From assembly GCA_027039295.1 (NCBI GenBank), contig JALWEW010000046.1, positions 6,913 through 13,794 on the forward strand: 6,882 nucleotides of DNA, written 5' to 3'. Shown piece after piece: positions 1-5,910 of the stretch. The notes below the pieces were generated by a model. The model made no database searches. It was not told the origin of the DNA and was given only the letters and a program-made list of their open reading frames with translations. The DNA is from Acidilobaceae archaeon. GTDB lineage: Archaea > Thermoproteota > Thermoprotei_A > Sulfolobales > Acidilobaceae. The translations under genes and the position numbers were made by a program. The stretch's first letter is position 1, and every line of letters starts with the position of its first letter.

Positions 1-2
1 GC

Positions 3-314
3 TGGGACGGCGGCGAGGCTGAACCTGCAGCCAATGCTCCCCGCCGAGTCCACCATGAGGTCTAGGATGCCCTTCTCCCTGAGGATGCCGGCTAGTAGCA
101 TGCTGAAGAATATGTAGACGAAAACCCTCAGGTTGACCCACTTATCGAAGACCTCGACTAGGGCCCGCCCAGCCTCGGCCCAGGACCATGTGAGGGCCGC
201 GTAGACGAGTATGAGCACCGCTATCGCGGTCATGACCTTGGCTCTCAGCGCCACCGCAACTACTAGGGCCGCGTAGGCGGCGGCGAACGCCAGCAGTACC
301 CCGAGTCCGTGCAC
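3..314 (-). CDS. N-terminal part of a polytopic membrane protein, probably DUF401-like transporter (runs off the window)
   Basis: Reading the minus strand from a GTG at 314 gives 104 codons open to the window edge, with an in-frame TGA (323-321) just upstream, so 314 is the earliest possible start. The translation is strongly hydrophobic. Likely membrane segments are residues 4-23, 27-45 and 62-78, and the third is followed by LREKGILDLMVDS at about 78-90. A helix followed by a short charged 'hydrophobic-REKGIL' turn and a small-residue stretch ending in AAVP resembles the start of DUF401 proteins, which belong to a wider anion/metabolite transporter superfamily. That family call is from memory of the pattern; the diagnostic C-terminal part is missing. 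No clear ribosome-binding site precedes the GTG, so the transcript may be nearly leaderless. It is divergent from the osmC-like gene and lies beyond it from the hut operon. A link to histidine or urocanate uptake is possible but unsupported. Confidence 0.6.
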   Translation of the reverse strand, partial: MHGLGVLLAFAAAYAALVVAVALRAKVMTAIAVLILVYAALTWSWAEAGRALVEVFDKWVNLRVFVYIFFSMLLAGILREKGILDLMVDSAGSIGCRFSLAAVP

Positions 315-390
315 CCCGGATCAGCCCTGCACCCCTAGGGCCCTACGGGCGCCCGCCGGGGCCTCCGGGGGTTAAGGGGGTGTGATTACG

Positions 391-402
391 GCTCGTACGA
401 GC
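391..402. promoter_or_regulatory. 12-bp perfect palindrome, candidate operator in a divergent control region
   Basis: GCTCGTACGAGC reads the same on both strands. It sits in the gap between the divergent membrane-protein gene (start 314) and the osmC-like gene, about 20 bp upstream of a TATA-like stretch at 415-421. That is where an archaeal dimeric repressor or activator would sit. The palindrome is seen directly; its function is inferred from placement only. Confidence 0.4.
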
Positions 403-414
403 TGATAGTCGGGC

Positions 415-421
415 GTATATT
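415..421 (+). promoter_or_regulatory. TATA-like box for the osmC-like gene
   Basis: GTATATT stands out as an A+T-rich heptamer in otherwise G+C-rich DNA. Transcription would be expected to begin about 25 nt downstream, near 443. That argues against the furthest-upstream start codon (TTG at 420), which lies inside the box, and for a start at 471 or 492. Confidence 0.4.
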
Positions 422-491
422 GTTTGAATCAATCAAAAACCCCCTCAACGCATTGAGCCGTCTCCAGGCCGTGGGGGCGTGGTGGGTTGAC

Positions 492-950
492 TTGGGTGAG
501 CCCCAGATAGCCAGGCCTAGGGCGGTCGCGACCTGGGGGCCCGCCCCGGCTGTACTCGCTAGGGTTAGGGGGGAGCACGTCATAGTGGCGGAGCCCCCCA
601 AGCCCCTCGGCGGCACGGGCGTGCCCACGCCGATAGAGTATACCATAGCCGCGCTTGCGGCCTGCGTGGCCGCTCTCACGAGGAGGGTGTCGCGGGAGCG
701 TGGCCTCGGCGTAGAGTCGGTTGAGGTCGAGGTTGAGGCTAAGGTGGACCTGAGGGAGCTGCGGGGCGAGGTGCCAAGGCGGGAGAGGAAGGGCATACAC
801 GATGTCTCCGTCGTTGCGAGGCTCAGGCTCTCCGAGGGCGAGAGCATCGAGAGGGCCCGGGAGGCTGTGGAGGAGGCTCTATCCAGGTGCCCGATAGCAA
901 ACGCTCTCCGCCAGGTGAGGGAGGTCTCGCTCAGCGTTGGGGAGGCCTGA
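492..950 (+). CDS. OsmC/Ohr-family peroxiredoxin-like protein
   Basis: The OsmC fold is indicated by the order of motifs. An N-terminal strand with ATWG is followed by a GEHVIVAEPP hairpin, then PLGGTGVPTPIEYTIAALAAC (the family's 'P.GG...P..LLLAALAGC' helix), and last RCPIANAL. From the TTG at 492 the protein has 152 residues, usual for the family. The two cysteines of the OsmC/Ohr redox pair are present at about 58 (AAC) and 133 (RCP). Family members reduce organic hydroperoxides in the cytoplasm using a dithiol partner; the substrate here is unknown. Frame-open starts are TTG 420, TTG 453, GTG 471 and TTG 492. I prefer 492 because GGTGGG (481-486) lies 5 nt upstream and the family usually has only about ten residues before the first strand. 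The 420 start overlaps the TATA-like box. The last 20 bp overlap the end of hutI on the opposite strand. A role in histidine catabolism is not shown. Confidence 0.85.
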   Translation: MGEPQIARPRAVATWGPAPAVLARVRGEHVIVAEPPKPLGGTGVPTPIEYTIAALAACVAALTRRVSRERGLGVESVEVEVEAKVDLRELRGEVPRRERKGIHDVSVVARLRLSEGESIERAREAVEEALSRCPIANALRQVREVSLSVGEA

Positions 951-2193
951 GGACGGGCCTCCCATCCACGAGGGCGGGGCGGCCGGCTGCCACGACGTGG
1001 AGGGCCATATTGTAGCCCCACTCGTACCCGAGCCACCTATAGTTCTCGGCGTCCCACACAACGAGATCCGCCCTGAAGCCCGGGACCACCCTGCCTGCTA
1101 TGCCGGCCAGGCCAAGGCTGGCCGCGGCGTTGACCGTGGCAGCCGCTAGGGCCTCGAGCGGTGTGAGGCCTAGGATGTAGGGTGCGACCTGGAGCGCGGT
1201 CTGGACCAGTGGGGTCATGTTGTTGGGGTTGTAGTCGCTCCCCAGGGCTATGGGGACCCCCGCCTCCCTTATGGCCTTGATGGGGGGGCGTTCGGCCTGC
1301 ATCATGGCCATGATGCTTGTCGGCAGGAGCCCCGCCGTGCTTCCGGCCTCCGCTAGCACCCGGGCGTTCTCGGATGGCATGACCTCGAGGTGGTCCACGC
1401 TATCCAGGGGTAGCTCAGCGGCCAGCCTGGAGCACCCCAGGTACTCGAGCTGGTCGGCGTGCATCCTTAGCCTCAGACCCGCCCTCCAGGCCTCCTCGAG
1501 GAGGATCCTCGACTCGACCGGCGTGAAGGCCCCCCGGTCGCAGAAGACGTCGAAGTACCTAGCCAGGCCCTGACCGGCGGCGGCGCGTATGGCGCCCCTG
1601 AACTCCTCGATGTACGCCCCCCTGTCGCCCTCGCGTGGGGGCACGTGGGCTAGGAGGGTTGGCACAACTAGCTGGGGCGTCAGCCTCGCGGCCTCCGAGA
1701 TTATCCTCAGGTGCTCAACCTCCACGCGGGGCTCGAGGGCGTAGCCCGTCTTGGCCTCCACTATAGTCGTGCCACCCCAGAGCATCCTGTAGAGCCTTTC
1801 GAGTAGGAGGCCTAGCAGCTCCTCCCGGGAGGCGGCCCTGGTCGCCCTTATGGTCCTATAGATCCCCCCGCCCCTCGCGAGTATCTCCCCGTAGCTCACC
1901 CCCGAGAGCTTGGCCTCGAACTCGTCCTCCCTGCTGCCAGCGAAGAGTGGGTGGGTGTGCATGTCCACCAGGCCCGGCGTCGCCAGCCTCCCCTCGGCGT
2001 CGAGCCACTCGAGGGCGGTGTATCTGCTCTTCAGGAGGCTGCTCGGTCCCACCTCGACTATCCTGGAGCCCCTGATGGCGACGGCGGCCCCCCTGAGGAT
2101 CCCGGCCTCCCCGGGCTTGGGCCTAGCCGTGGGGCCCCCCTTGAAGGTCACGAGCTCGCCTATATTGTAGACTACTAGGTCGGCCCTAGGCAC
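931..2193 (-). CDS. hutI: Imidazolonepropionase (HutI)
   Basis: This cytoplasmic amidohydrolase opens the ring of 4-imidazolone-5-propionate to give N-formimidoyl-L-glutamate, the third step of histidine degradation. The 420-residue length is normal for HutI. The metal-site motifs of the superfamily appear in order: HTH (H79, H81), AHVPP (H183), MHADQ (H245) and GSDYNP (D320). HutI-specific blocks are FAGSREDEF at 85-92, the long SYGEILARGGGIYRTI stretch at 100-115, and EAKTGYAL at 146-153. It starts with GTG at 2193; the hutG stop (TAG, 2188-2186) lies inside its first codons, an 8-nt overlap that implies coupled translation. It is the last gene of hutU-hutG-hutI, and its 3' end runs 20 bp into the convergent osmC-like gene, leaving no room for a separate terminator. 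The loop GLLPTSIMAMMQAERPP at 288-304 differs from the bacterial LPG.SF.L version as I remember it. Confidence 0.96.
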   Translation of the reverse strand: MPRADLVVYNIGELVTFKGGPTARPKPGEAGILRGAAVAIRGSRIVEVGPSSLLKSRYTALEWLDAEGRLATPGLVDMHTHPLFAGSREDEFEAKLSGVSYGEILARGGGIYRTIRATRAASREELLGLLLERLYRMLWGGTTIVEAKTGYALEPRVEVEHLRIISEAARLTPQLVVPTLLAHVPPREGDRGAYIEEFRGAIRAAAGQGLARYFDVFCDRGAFTPVESRILLEEAWRAGLRLRMHADQLEYLGCSRLAAELPLDSVDHLEVMPSENARVLAEAGSTAGLLPTSIMAMMQAERPPIKAIREAGVPIALGSDYNPNNMTPLVQTALQVAPYILGLTPLEALAAATVNAAASLGLAGIAGRVVPGFRADLVVWDAENYRWLGYEWGYNMALHVVAAGRPALVDGRPVLRPPQR

Positions 2194-3124
2194 CCCGCAC
2201 CACCCCGGAGGCCTCGCAGGCCCAGTGGAGCGTGTAGGCTAGCAGCCTCGCGGCGAGCCTGCTGGTGGCGTCGCCCACGTCCACGGTGGGTGTCACCTCG
2301 GCCACGTCCACCCCCCGGGGCTTGAGCCTGCGAGCCGCGTGCCTGAGTATCGCCAGGCTCTCGGGTGGCGTGAGGCCTAGGGGCGTGGGGGAGTTGACGC
2401 CGGGGGCGTACGACTGGTCTAGGTGGTCCATGTCGATGCTGATGTAACCCACGCCGGCCTCGGAGGCTATAGTGTCGACCGCCTCTAGGGCGGGTTCTAG
2501 GCCGTCAAGGAGCGAGGCCCTAGGGACCACCAGGGCCCCCGCCTCGCGGGCCCTCTCCCAGAGGTAGGGGGGGTTCGAGTAGTCCGCGACGCCAACGACG
2601 GCGACGCGCACGGTGCTGGGGTGGCTCCTTAGGAGGTCCCAGAGCCAGGAGCCGCTCGTGAGGCCCTCCGAGACGCTCCTCATGTCGTAGTGGGCGTCTA
2701 GAACGAGGAGGGCGAGTGCCTCTCCCCCCGAGGCTAGGGGCTCCACTGTCCACCTTGAGATGGAGTGGTCGCCCCCGAGGAACGCCGCTATAGAGCCGGC
2801 CTCGTATGCTGCGCGGGCCGCCTCCACTATCCTGGGCCTAGTGGCCTCGTAGTCGCCTGGGGCCACCCTGACGTCGCCTAGATCCACTATCCTACAGGGG
2901 AAATCCGAGCCGACGCCGGGCGCGTGGGGCCTCAGGGCCCTGAGGTACCCCCTGATCTTGGCTGGCGCGAGCCTGGCCCCAGGAACCCCGGCGGCGCTCC
3001 AGTCCCAGGGGACGCCCACGAGGCTCACCACGGGCCCCTCCCCGGGGCCCCAGGGGATCCTCTCGTCCCTGGGGTCCCTGAGGAGGGGTTCCCCCGGGGG
3101 CTGCAGGGCCTCTAGGGGGCTCAT
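2186..3124 (-). CDS. hutG: Formimidoylglutamase (HutG), arginase/ureohydrolase family
   Basis: This enzyme hydrolyses N-formimidoyl-L-glutamate to glutamate and formamide, the last step of the pathway in organisms that use HutG. The 312 residues carry the full set of binuclear manganese ligands of the ureohydrolase fold: GGDHS (H120), DAHYD (D143, H145, D147) and SIDMDHLDQ (D231, D233). The acidic motif near the C-terminus is AEVTP (E276). The 'DxDxxDQ..APG' form, with Gln after the last Asp, is what formimidoylglutamases show where arginases and agmatinases usually have DP. That and the position between hutU and hutI favour HutG over agmatinase. The ATG at 3124 lies 6 nt after the hutU stop, so the two genes are almost certainly on one transcript. 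A GATGAG just before the ATG is a weak ribosome-binding site. Agmatinase is the main alternative but is unlikely in this operon. Confidence 0.93.
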   Translation of the reverse strand: MSPLEALQPPGEPLLRDPRDERIPWGPGEGPVVSLVGVPWDWSAAGVPGARLAPAKIRGYLRALRPHAPGVGSDFPCRIVDLGDVRVAPGDYEATRPRIVEAARAAYEAGSIAAFLGGDHSISRWTVEPLASGGEALALLVLDAHYDMRSVSEGLTSGSWLWDLLRSHPSTVRVAVVGVADYSNPPYLWERAREAGALVVPRASLLDGLEPALEAVDTIASEAGVGYISIDMDHLDQSYAPGVNSPTPLGLTPPESLAILRHAARRLKPRGVDVAEVTPTVDVGDATSRLAARLLAYTLHWACEASGVVRGA

Positions 3125-3130
3125 GGCTCA

Positions 3131-4888
3131 TCAGCACTTAATCATTGGGGCCTTGATGCCCTTCTCGCATACCACCTGGCGGGCCCTCTCGTAGCCTGCG
3201 TCGGCGTGCCTGACGACGCCGAGGCCGGGGTCCGCGGTGAGGACCCTCTCGGCCCTCAGCTCGCTCTCGGGGCTCCCGTCTAGCACGAGGCCCAGGCCAG
3301 CGTGGAGGCTGTAGCCTATCCCGACGCCTCCGCCGTGGTGGAAGCACACCCAGGTGGCGCCGGCGGCGGCGTTTAGCAGGGCGTTCAGCACGGGCCAGTC
3401 GCCGACGGCGTCGCTCCCATCCTTCATCCCCTCCGTCTCCCTGTAGGGGCTCGCGACGCTGCCGGAGTCTAGGTGGTCCCTGCCTATCCACATGGGGCCG
3501 ATCTCGCCTAGCCTGATGAGGCTGTTCATCAGCTTCCCGAAGCGGGCCCTCTCACCGTAGCCTAGCCACACTACCCTAGCCGGTAGGCCCTGGAACTTAA
3601 CGTACTTCCTAGCCTTCTCTATCCAGCGGACGAGCCTCCTGTTGTCCTTGAACGTGGCTATTATCTCGTCGTCGAGCCTCTCTATGTCCTTGGGGTTGCC
3701 CGTGAGGCTCGCGTACCTGAAGGGGCCGCGTCCCTCCTCGAACATGGGCCTTATGTAGGCCTGCACGAACCCTGGGAACTCGAATGCGTCCTTATAGCCG
3801 GCCTCGTAGGCCATCTTCCTTATGTTGTTCCCGTACTCAAACACGACAGCGCCCCTCCTCTTGAACTCCACCATGGCCCTCACGTGCTCCTTCATGCTCT
3901 CGAGGGCCCTCCTCTTGTACTCCTCCGGGTTCTCGTCCCTCAGCTTCTCGGCCTCCTCGAGGCTCATGCCTGCCGGCACGTAGCTCAGGGGGTCGTGGGC
4001 CGGCGTCTGGTCCGTGACGACGTCCGGCACTATGCCCCTCCTCAGTATCTCAGGGAAGACCTCGGCAGCGTTGCCTAGGAGGCCTATGCTCAGGGGCTCC
4101 CTCCTCTCCTTCGCCTTCAGCGCCATGTCTAGGGCCTTGTCGAGGCTGTCGGTCCAGGTGTCGAGGTAGCCGTGGCGTATCCTCCTCTCAATCATCCTCT
4201 TGTCAACCTCGACGACAATGGCGACTCCACCGTTCATCGTGACGGCGAGGGGCTGAGCGCCGCCCATCTCGCCCAGCCCAGCGGTGAGGACCAGCCTGCC
4301 CTCGAGGGTGCCCTCGGGGAAGTGCTTCTCGGCAGCAAACGCTAGGGTCTCGTAGGTGCCCTGGAGGATCCCCTGGGTCCCGATGTAGGCCCAGCAGCCA
4401 GCCGTCATCTGGCCATACATGATCAAGCCCTTCCTCTCCAGCTCCCTGAAGTAGTCCCAGTCAGCCCACTTGGGCACGAGGACGGCGTTGCTTATCACAA
4501 CCCTAGGGGCCATCCTGTGGGTCCTGAAGACAGCCACGGGCTTCCCACTCTGGACCACGAGGGTCTCATCTTCATCCATCTCCATGAGTGTGTCTACTAT
4601 AGCCTCGAAGGCCTCCCAGCTCCTGGCGGCCCTACCCGTGCCCCCATAGACTATCAGGTGCTCGGGGTCCTTAGCCACCTCAGGGTCGAGGACGTGGAAG
4701 AGCATCCTAAGCACGCCCTCGACCTGCCACGAGCCACTCCTCACATGGAGATCCTCTCCAACGATATGTCTGACACGGAGCCTCTCCCAGGGCCTATAGT
4801 AGCCCTCCTCGATCAACCTCCAAATAGGGCGCCCGCGATAACTCTCCGCAACCCACCCAGGAACCTCAGGCAACCCAAAGCCCACCAT
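3131..4888 (-). CDS. hutU: Urocanate hydratase (urocanase, HutU)
   Basis: Urocanase adds water to urocanate to give 4-imidazolone-5-propionate, using a tightly bound NAD+ as an electrophile. The 585-residue protein is slightly longer than the common ~555. Family landmarks are YGGTGRAARSW (81-91), YGQMTAGCWAYIGTQGI (158-174), the NAD-loop TAGLGEMGGAQPLA (202-215), TDQTPAHDPLSYVP (292-305), FQGLPARVVW (432-441), GRDHLDSGSVASPYRETE (469-486) and FHHGGGVGIGYSLHAG (516-531). The C-terminal TADPGLGVVRHADAGYE is also typical. Two cysteines conserved in bacterial enzymes are absent: the residue after IRPMF is Glu384 where Pseudomonas and Bacillus have Cys (Cys410 in P. putida numbering, from memory), and the FQGLPxRxCW signature has Val440 in place of Cys. 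The ATG at 4888 has no clear Shine-Dalgarno but lies about 25 nt below a TATA-like TTATT, so the mRNA may be leaderless. It is the first gene of the operon; hutG follows after 6 nt. Confidence 0.96.
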   Translation of the reverse strand: MVGFGLPEVPGWVAESYRGRPIWRLIEEGYYRPWERLRVRHIVGEDLHVRSGSWQVEGVLRMLFHVLDPEVAKDPEHLIVYGGTGRAARSWEAFEAIVDTLMEMDEDETLVVQSGKPVAVFRTHRMAPRVVISNAVLVPKWADWDYFRELERKGLIMYGQMTAGCWAYIGTQGILQGTYETLAFAAEKHFPEGTLEGRLVLTAGLGEMGGAQPLAVTMNGGVAIVVEVDKRMIERRIRHGYLDTWTDSLDKALDMALKAKERREPLSIGLLGNAAEVFPEILRRGIVPDVVTDQTPAHDPLSYVPAGMSLEEAEKLRDENPEEYKRRALESMKEHVRAMVEFKRRGAVVFEYGNNIRKMAYEAGYKDAFEFPGFVQAYIRPMFEEGRGPFRYASLTGNPKDIERLDDEIIATFKDNRRLVRWIEKARKYVKFQGLPARVVWLGYGERARFGKLMNSLIRLGEIGPMWIGRDHLDSGSVASPYRETEGMKDGSDAVGDWPVLNALLNAAAGATWVCFHHGGGVGIGYSLHAGLGLVLDGSPESELRAERVLTADPGLGVVRHADAGYERARQVVCEKGIKAPMIKC

Positions 4889-4910
4889 GCATGGCTAGCG
4901 GCGCTACCGG

Positions 4911-4917
4911 AATAACA
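4911..4917 (-). promoter_or_regulatory. TATA-like element of the hut operon, possible leaderless transcript
   Basis: On the minus strand TGTTATT lies about 25 nt upstream of the A of the hutU ATG. This is the spacing expected when an archaeal transcript begins at or next to the start codon, and it fits the lack of a ribosome-binding site there. A second candidate is the TTTAAG read on the minus strand at 4999-4994, which would give a leader of roughly 80 nt, but that element is better explained as the tRNA promoter. Confidence 0.3.
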
Positions 4918-4993
4918 GTCTACCCTCAGGCCCCCACCCATACGCAGCAGTGGATCGCAACGGATAGGAGCCCCTGGGGCACCGAGGAAACCA

Positions 4994-4999
4994 CTTAAA
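4994..4999 (+). promoter_or_regulatory. TATA box of the tRNA-Val gene
   Basis: CTTAAA is preceded by a purine-rich GAGGAAA (4984-4990) that would serve as the TFB-recognition element. It is centred about 31 bp upstream of the mature 5' end of the tRNA at 5028, so transcription would start a few nucleotides before the tRNA. Spacing and composition fit an archaeal promoter. Confidence 0.5.
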
Positions 5000-5027
5000 C
5001 CCCCACAAGCAGGAGCAGAAGCCATGG

Positions 5028-5105
5028 GGGCCCGTCGTCTAGCCTGGTTAGGACGCCGCCCTCACACGGCGGAGGTCCGGGGTTCAAATCCCCGCGGGCC
5101 CACCA
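5028..5105 (+). tRNA. tRNA-Val, anticodon CAC
   Basis: A full cloverleaf can be folded by eye. The 7-bp acceptor stem pairs GGGCCCG (5028-5034) with CGGGCCC (5095-5101). The D stem is GTCT/GGAC, with one G-U pair. The anticodon stem CCGCC/GGCGG (5056-5060, 5068-5072) is five perfect pairs around the loop CTCACAC. The T arm is CGGGG-TTCAAAT-CCCCG. The anticodon CAC at 5063-5065 reads the valine codon GUG. Discriminator A5102 is followed by an encoded CCA (5103-5105). There is no intron in the anticodon loop. The 3' half, from the anticodon loop on, is repeated in decayed form at 5864-5910, marking this gene as a likely integration site. Confidence 0.97.
5061..5105 (+). repeat. Left attachment-like repeat (3' half of tRNA-Val)
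   Basis: The stretch from the first base of the anticodon loop to the CCA end is the copy kept functional in the tRNA. Its first 16 bases (5061-5076) are identical to 5864-5879. Starting the shared block in the anticodon loop is typical of crossover inside tRNA genes. Confidence 0.6.
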
Positions 5106-5210
5106 CAAACGTACACCGCATCGGCTCCTGCAACATTACCAAGAATAAAGGAACGGTGTAAGCTAAGTTGATTACCCTCTACAGCAATAGTAATACCCGG
5201 TGCCTTGAAG

Positions 5211-5396
5211 ATGTCCGAGATAGAGGGTATTGTTAAGGGCGGCGTGATTATTCCACTTAAACCTTTGACAGAGCTTGAGGGTAAGAAGGTCAAGATAAAG
5301 ATAATAGATGTTGAGAGCGTCGATGCAGAGAAACTCTATTCATACCTTAGACTTCTAAGGGAGGGTGAAGATGCTGAAGAACTCTTCGAAATATAA
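5211..5396 (+). CDS. AF2212-type antitoxin (DUF104), partner of the overlapping PemK/MazF-like toxin
   Basis: The 61-residue product begins MSEIEGIVKGGVIIPLKPL and continues ELEGKKVKIKII at about 23-34. This is the small N-terminal strand module of AF2212-like antitoxins ('I.G.Y..GV..PL..L.L.EG..V.V.I'), which normally wraps or dimerises while the C-terminal tail blocks the toxin. The tail here (residues 35-61) is charged and probably helical (SYLRLLREGEDAEELFEI). I start at ATG 5211 rather than the in-frame TTG at 5205, because GGTG at 5199-5202 lies 8 nt upstream and the family seldom has extra residues. The last 26 nt overlap the toxin start, which couples their translation. AF2212-like proteins are more often paired with VapC (PIN) toxins; a PemK-fold partner is the less common arrangement as far as I recall. 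Confidence 0.8.
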   Translation: MSEIEGIVKGGVIIPLKPLTELEGKKVKIKIIDVESVDAEKLYSYLRLLREGEDAEELFEI

Positions 5397-5718
5397 ACAA
5401 GGAGATATTGTTATCCTAGAGCTCCCGTTCACAGACCTACTCGGCTCTAAACTAAGGCCTGTCTTGGTGTTGAATGCCATAGACTTGGGCGATGATATAA
5501 TAGTAGCTAAGATAACCAGCTCTCCTGGTCTGCATAGAGTACCAATAACACAATCAGACTTAGTCATTGGCCGTTTAAAGAAGGAGCCAAGCTATATAGA
5601 TTGTTCAAGTATTTTTACTGTAGAGAAGAAATTAGTGATAAAGGTCGTCGGCAGACTCGCTGAAGAGGCTCTACTTAAGGTCAAGGAGGAATTAAAAAGT
5701 ATTTTTAATTTAAAGTAA
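5371..5718 (+). CDS. PemK/MazF-family toxin (probable mRNA endoribonuclease)
   Basis: The 115-residue product has the PemK/MazF order: GDIVILELPFTD (11-22), SKLRPVLVLN (26-35), DDIIVAKITSS (41-51), HRVPIT (55-60), SYIDCSSIFTVEK (74-86) and KVVGRLAEEAL (91-101). R29 before the conserved Pro and T49/S50 are the residues that form the RNA-cleavage site in studied MazF proteins. The length is normal, and no frameshift or stop interrupts it, so the toxin looks intact. ATG 5371 is preceded by a purine-rich GGGAGGGTG (5359-5367); an in-frame GTG at 5365 is the alternative start. It overlaps the antitoxin gene by 26 nt. Codons are richer in A/T at third positions than in the hut genes, in line with transfer. 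The 3' end contains a 9-bp inverted repeat ending in a T-run. Confidence 0.85.
   Translation: MLKNSSKYKQGDIVILELPFTDLLGSKLRPVLVLNAIDLGDDIIVAKITSSPGLHRVPITQSDLVIGRLKKEPSYIDCSSIFTVEKKLVIKVVGRLAEEALLKVKEELKSIFNLK
5690..5710 (+). terminator. A+T-only hairpin with T-run at the end of the toxin gene
   Basis: AATTAAAAA and TTTTTAATT form a perfect 9-bp inverted repeat around a GTA loop, spanning the last codons of the toxin. The right arm contains five consecutive T residues and more A/T follow, which would suit T-run-driven archaeal termination. The hairpin is visible in the bases; its role in termination is inferred. Confidence 0.4.
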
Positions 5719-5779
5719 ATAACACTTCTAACTCCTGAGTAGAACTCTATTTGGTGGCTATGCGTATCTCGCAGCTGTT

Positions 5780-5798
5780 GATATCCAACCTGGATATC
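5780..5798. repeat. Perfect 8-bp inverted repeat, 3-nt spacer, in the non-coding part of the island
   Basis: GATATCCA and TGGATATC are exact reverse complements separated by ACC. The stretch 5719-6001 has no gene that I can support on either strand; its contents are this repeat, the decayed tRNA half, and a weak hairpin near 5906-5930. The repeat could be a protein-binding site left from the element or a chance hairpin. Confidence 0.5.
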
Positions 5799-5863
5799 CA
5801 TGGCATTTATCAGCTTGGAACACATACATATCGACAATGTGAACTCTTGTATATCTTTGCGTT

Positions 5864-5910
5864 CTCACACGGCGGAGGTTGTGGGTTTTAAAATCTCGGT
5901 GGGTCGCCGA
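5864..5910 (+). repeat. Right attachment-like repeat: decayed copy of the tRNA-Val 3' half
   Basis: CTCACACGGCGGAGGT (5864-5879) matches the tRNA anticodon loop, 3' anticodon stem and variable region exactly over 16 bases. Beyond that the match weakens: GGGTT of the T arm and the GGG of the acceptor can still be aligned, with about one inserted base and mostly C-to-T differences. The bases before 5864 do not resemble the tRNA 5' half, so this is a half-gene, not a pseudogene of the whole tRNA. Confidence 0.65.

Larger units (their letters stand above)
5061..5910. mobile_element. Remnant of an element integrated in tRNA-Val, now holding only a toxin-antitoxin pair
   Basis: The island is bounded on the left by the intact 3' half of tRNA-Val (5061-5105) and on the right by a partial, decayed copy of the same half (5864-5910), in direct orientation and 803 bp apart. 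Between them the DNA is visibly richer in A+T than the hut genes and the ACT gene, and the only genes are an antitoxin and a toxin. Integrases of archaeal viruses and plasmids recombine within tRNA genes and restore the tRNA from the element's own copy, leaving the displaced half at the far end; this layout matches. No integrase gene or fragment is visible, so the element would have lost nearly everything. The alternative is a local duplication of the tRNA 3' half. Confidence 0.55.

Noticed and set aside
420..491. Upstream TTG start (420) of the osmC-like gene
   Set aside because: It lies within the TATA-like box and adds residues that the family does not have; the start at 492 has a ribosome-binding site.
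386..1036. 216-codon open frame on the minus strand opposite the osmC-like gene
   Set aside because: It is out of frame with two clear family proteins, its translation is Ser/Arg/Pro-rich without any motif, and long antisense frames are expected in such G+C-rich DNA.
3138..3491. 117-codon minus-strand frame inside hutU
   Set aside because: The product is almost entirely Arg/Pro/Gly, as expected of a shifted reading of hutU, which itself matches urocanase throughout.
5112..5160. Distant inverted repeat TACACCG / CGGTGTA
   Set aside because: Seven bases 35 bp apart can easily arise by chance and no promoter or gene boundary coincides with it.
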